Program-made: the position numbers and the translations under genes
In this document: positions 63,884-64,000 of the stretch, one piece after another
How positions within the stretch are numbered: the first letter of the stretch is position 1
Layout of the letters: every line of letters starts with the position of its first letter
Notes under the pieces: model-generated
What the model was told of the DNA's origin: nothing
The model's database searches: none
The model's input: only the letters and a program-made list of their open reading frames with translations
Assembly (NCBI GenBank): GCA_028532765.1
Contig: JAQQAR010000027.1
Coordinates: 1 to 64,000, forward strand
Direction: 5' to 3'
Origin: Sphaerochaetaceae bacterium
GTDB lineage: Bacteria > Spirochaetota > Spirochaetia > Sphaerochaetales > Sphaerochaetaceae
Length of the DNA stretch: 64,000 nucleotides

Positions 63884-64000
63884 ATGGGCAAACGAGAAGC
63901 AGCAACAATCAAGGATGTCGCGAATCTTGCTGGCGTCTCCATTGCCACTGTCAGTAGAGTTCTGAACAATCTCGGGGTGGTGAATCCCGAGACGGAAAGG
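63884..64000 (+). CDS. LacI-family regulator (3' truncated by window end)
   Basis: The 39 visible codons begin MGKREAATIKDVANL and contain the LacI helix-turn-helix with GVSIATVSRVLNN and the hinge-side start. Gene continues past the window. It lies 12 bp after the permease and is the natural candidate to bind the palindromes at 59964 and 60041, and by similarity the one at 35078. Confidence 0.93.
   Translation, partial: MGKREAATIKDVANLAGVSIATVSRVLNNLGVVNPETER

Overview
The window looks like a chromosomal segment of a free-living, sugar-fermenting spirochaete, most likely Sphaerochaeta or a close relative. Three things suggest this. The EF-G is of the spdEFG1 type ([10 protein letters not shown]1 loop and [11 protein letters not shown] segment), which is typical of spirochaetes, planctomycetes and delta-proteobacteria. 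The exported sugar-binding proteins start with short signal peptides ending in FAQG. The catabolic gene content is aimed at plant-derived sugars. This assignment is inference from protein features; no 16S rRNA or tRNA gene is visible. Genes are densely packed, often with ATGA-type stop/start overlaps, and many have good AGGAG ribosome-binding sites.

Layout. 1-7.8 kb is mostly housekeeping: a 5'-truncated FKBP lipoprotein, a YjjG-like HAD phosphatase, a DUF308 membrane protein, a HIT / Cys-rich protein / coiled-coil lipoprotein cluster, fusA (spdEFG1) and a small P-loop protein. 7.8-13.6 kb holds a DUF4867 protein, an IS1595-like insertion sequence lying at the ribosome-binding site of the next operon, two MalF/MalG-type ABC permeases and a GH31 enzyme carrying every sulfoquinovosidase specificity residue I can place. 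13.6-24.9 kb holds a DNA/RNA non-specific endonuclease, a nitroreductase, LrgA/LrgB, YitT, the hexuronate operon uxuA-gntR-uxuB, a NagB-like protein lacking the usual catalytic Asp, a UPF0158-GNAT fusion, enolase and a CPBP protease. 24.9-33.1 kb holds addB-addA recombination genes, overlapping dlgD (2,3-diketo-L-gulonate reductase), and an unrecognised membrane protein.

33.2-56.3 kb is a large deoxyhexose island. fucI and fucU diverge from a LacI-type operator. An AraC-family regulator diverges from rhaA, followed by a stand-alone rhamnulose-1-phosphate aldolase and a BASS-type transporter. Then comes a CUT2 ABC transporter (binding protein, ATPase, two permeases) with the rhamnose mutarotase rhaM. 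A DeoR regulator follows, heading a tightly packed run: E2, E3 and a fused E1-alpha/beta of a 2-oxoacid/acetoin-type dehydrogenase complex, a PHP-domain hydrolase, an SDR, an L-sorbose-1-phosphate-reductase-like MDR, and rhamnulokinase rhaB. 56.3-59.8 kb is a SWIM-SNF2 helicase on the opposite strand. 59.8-64 kb is a second CUT2 ABC operon with two LacI-type operators upstream and the start of a LacI-family gene at the window edge.

How it works together. Uronic acids enter through UxuA/UxuB, and L-rhamnose through the CUT2 transporter, RhaM, RhaA, RhaB and the aldolase, giving DHAP and L-lactaldehyde. The most interesting unit is the DeoR-led operon, which ties a complete lipoyl dehydrogenase complex and three uncharacterised enzymes to rhamnulokinase. 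I infer a dedicated route for the lactaldehyde end of deoxyhexose breakdown. Regulation can be read in the DNA: two promoters share an identical AraC half-site layout, the DeoR promoter is followed by three 11-bp-phased GAAAG repeats, and LacI-type palindromes occur at both the fuc genes and the second CUT2 operon.
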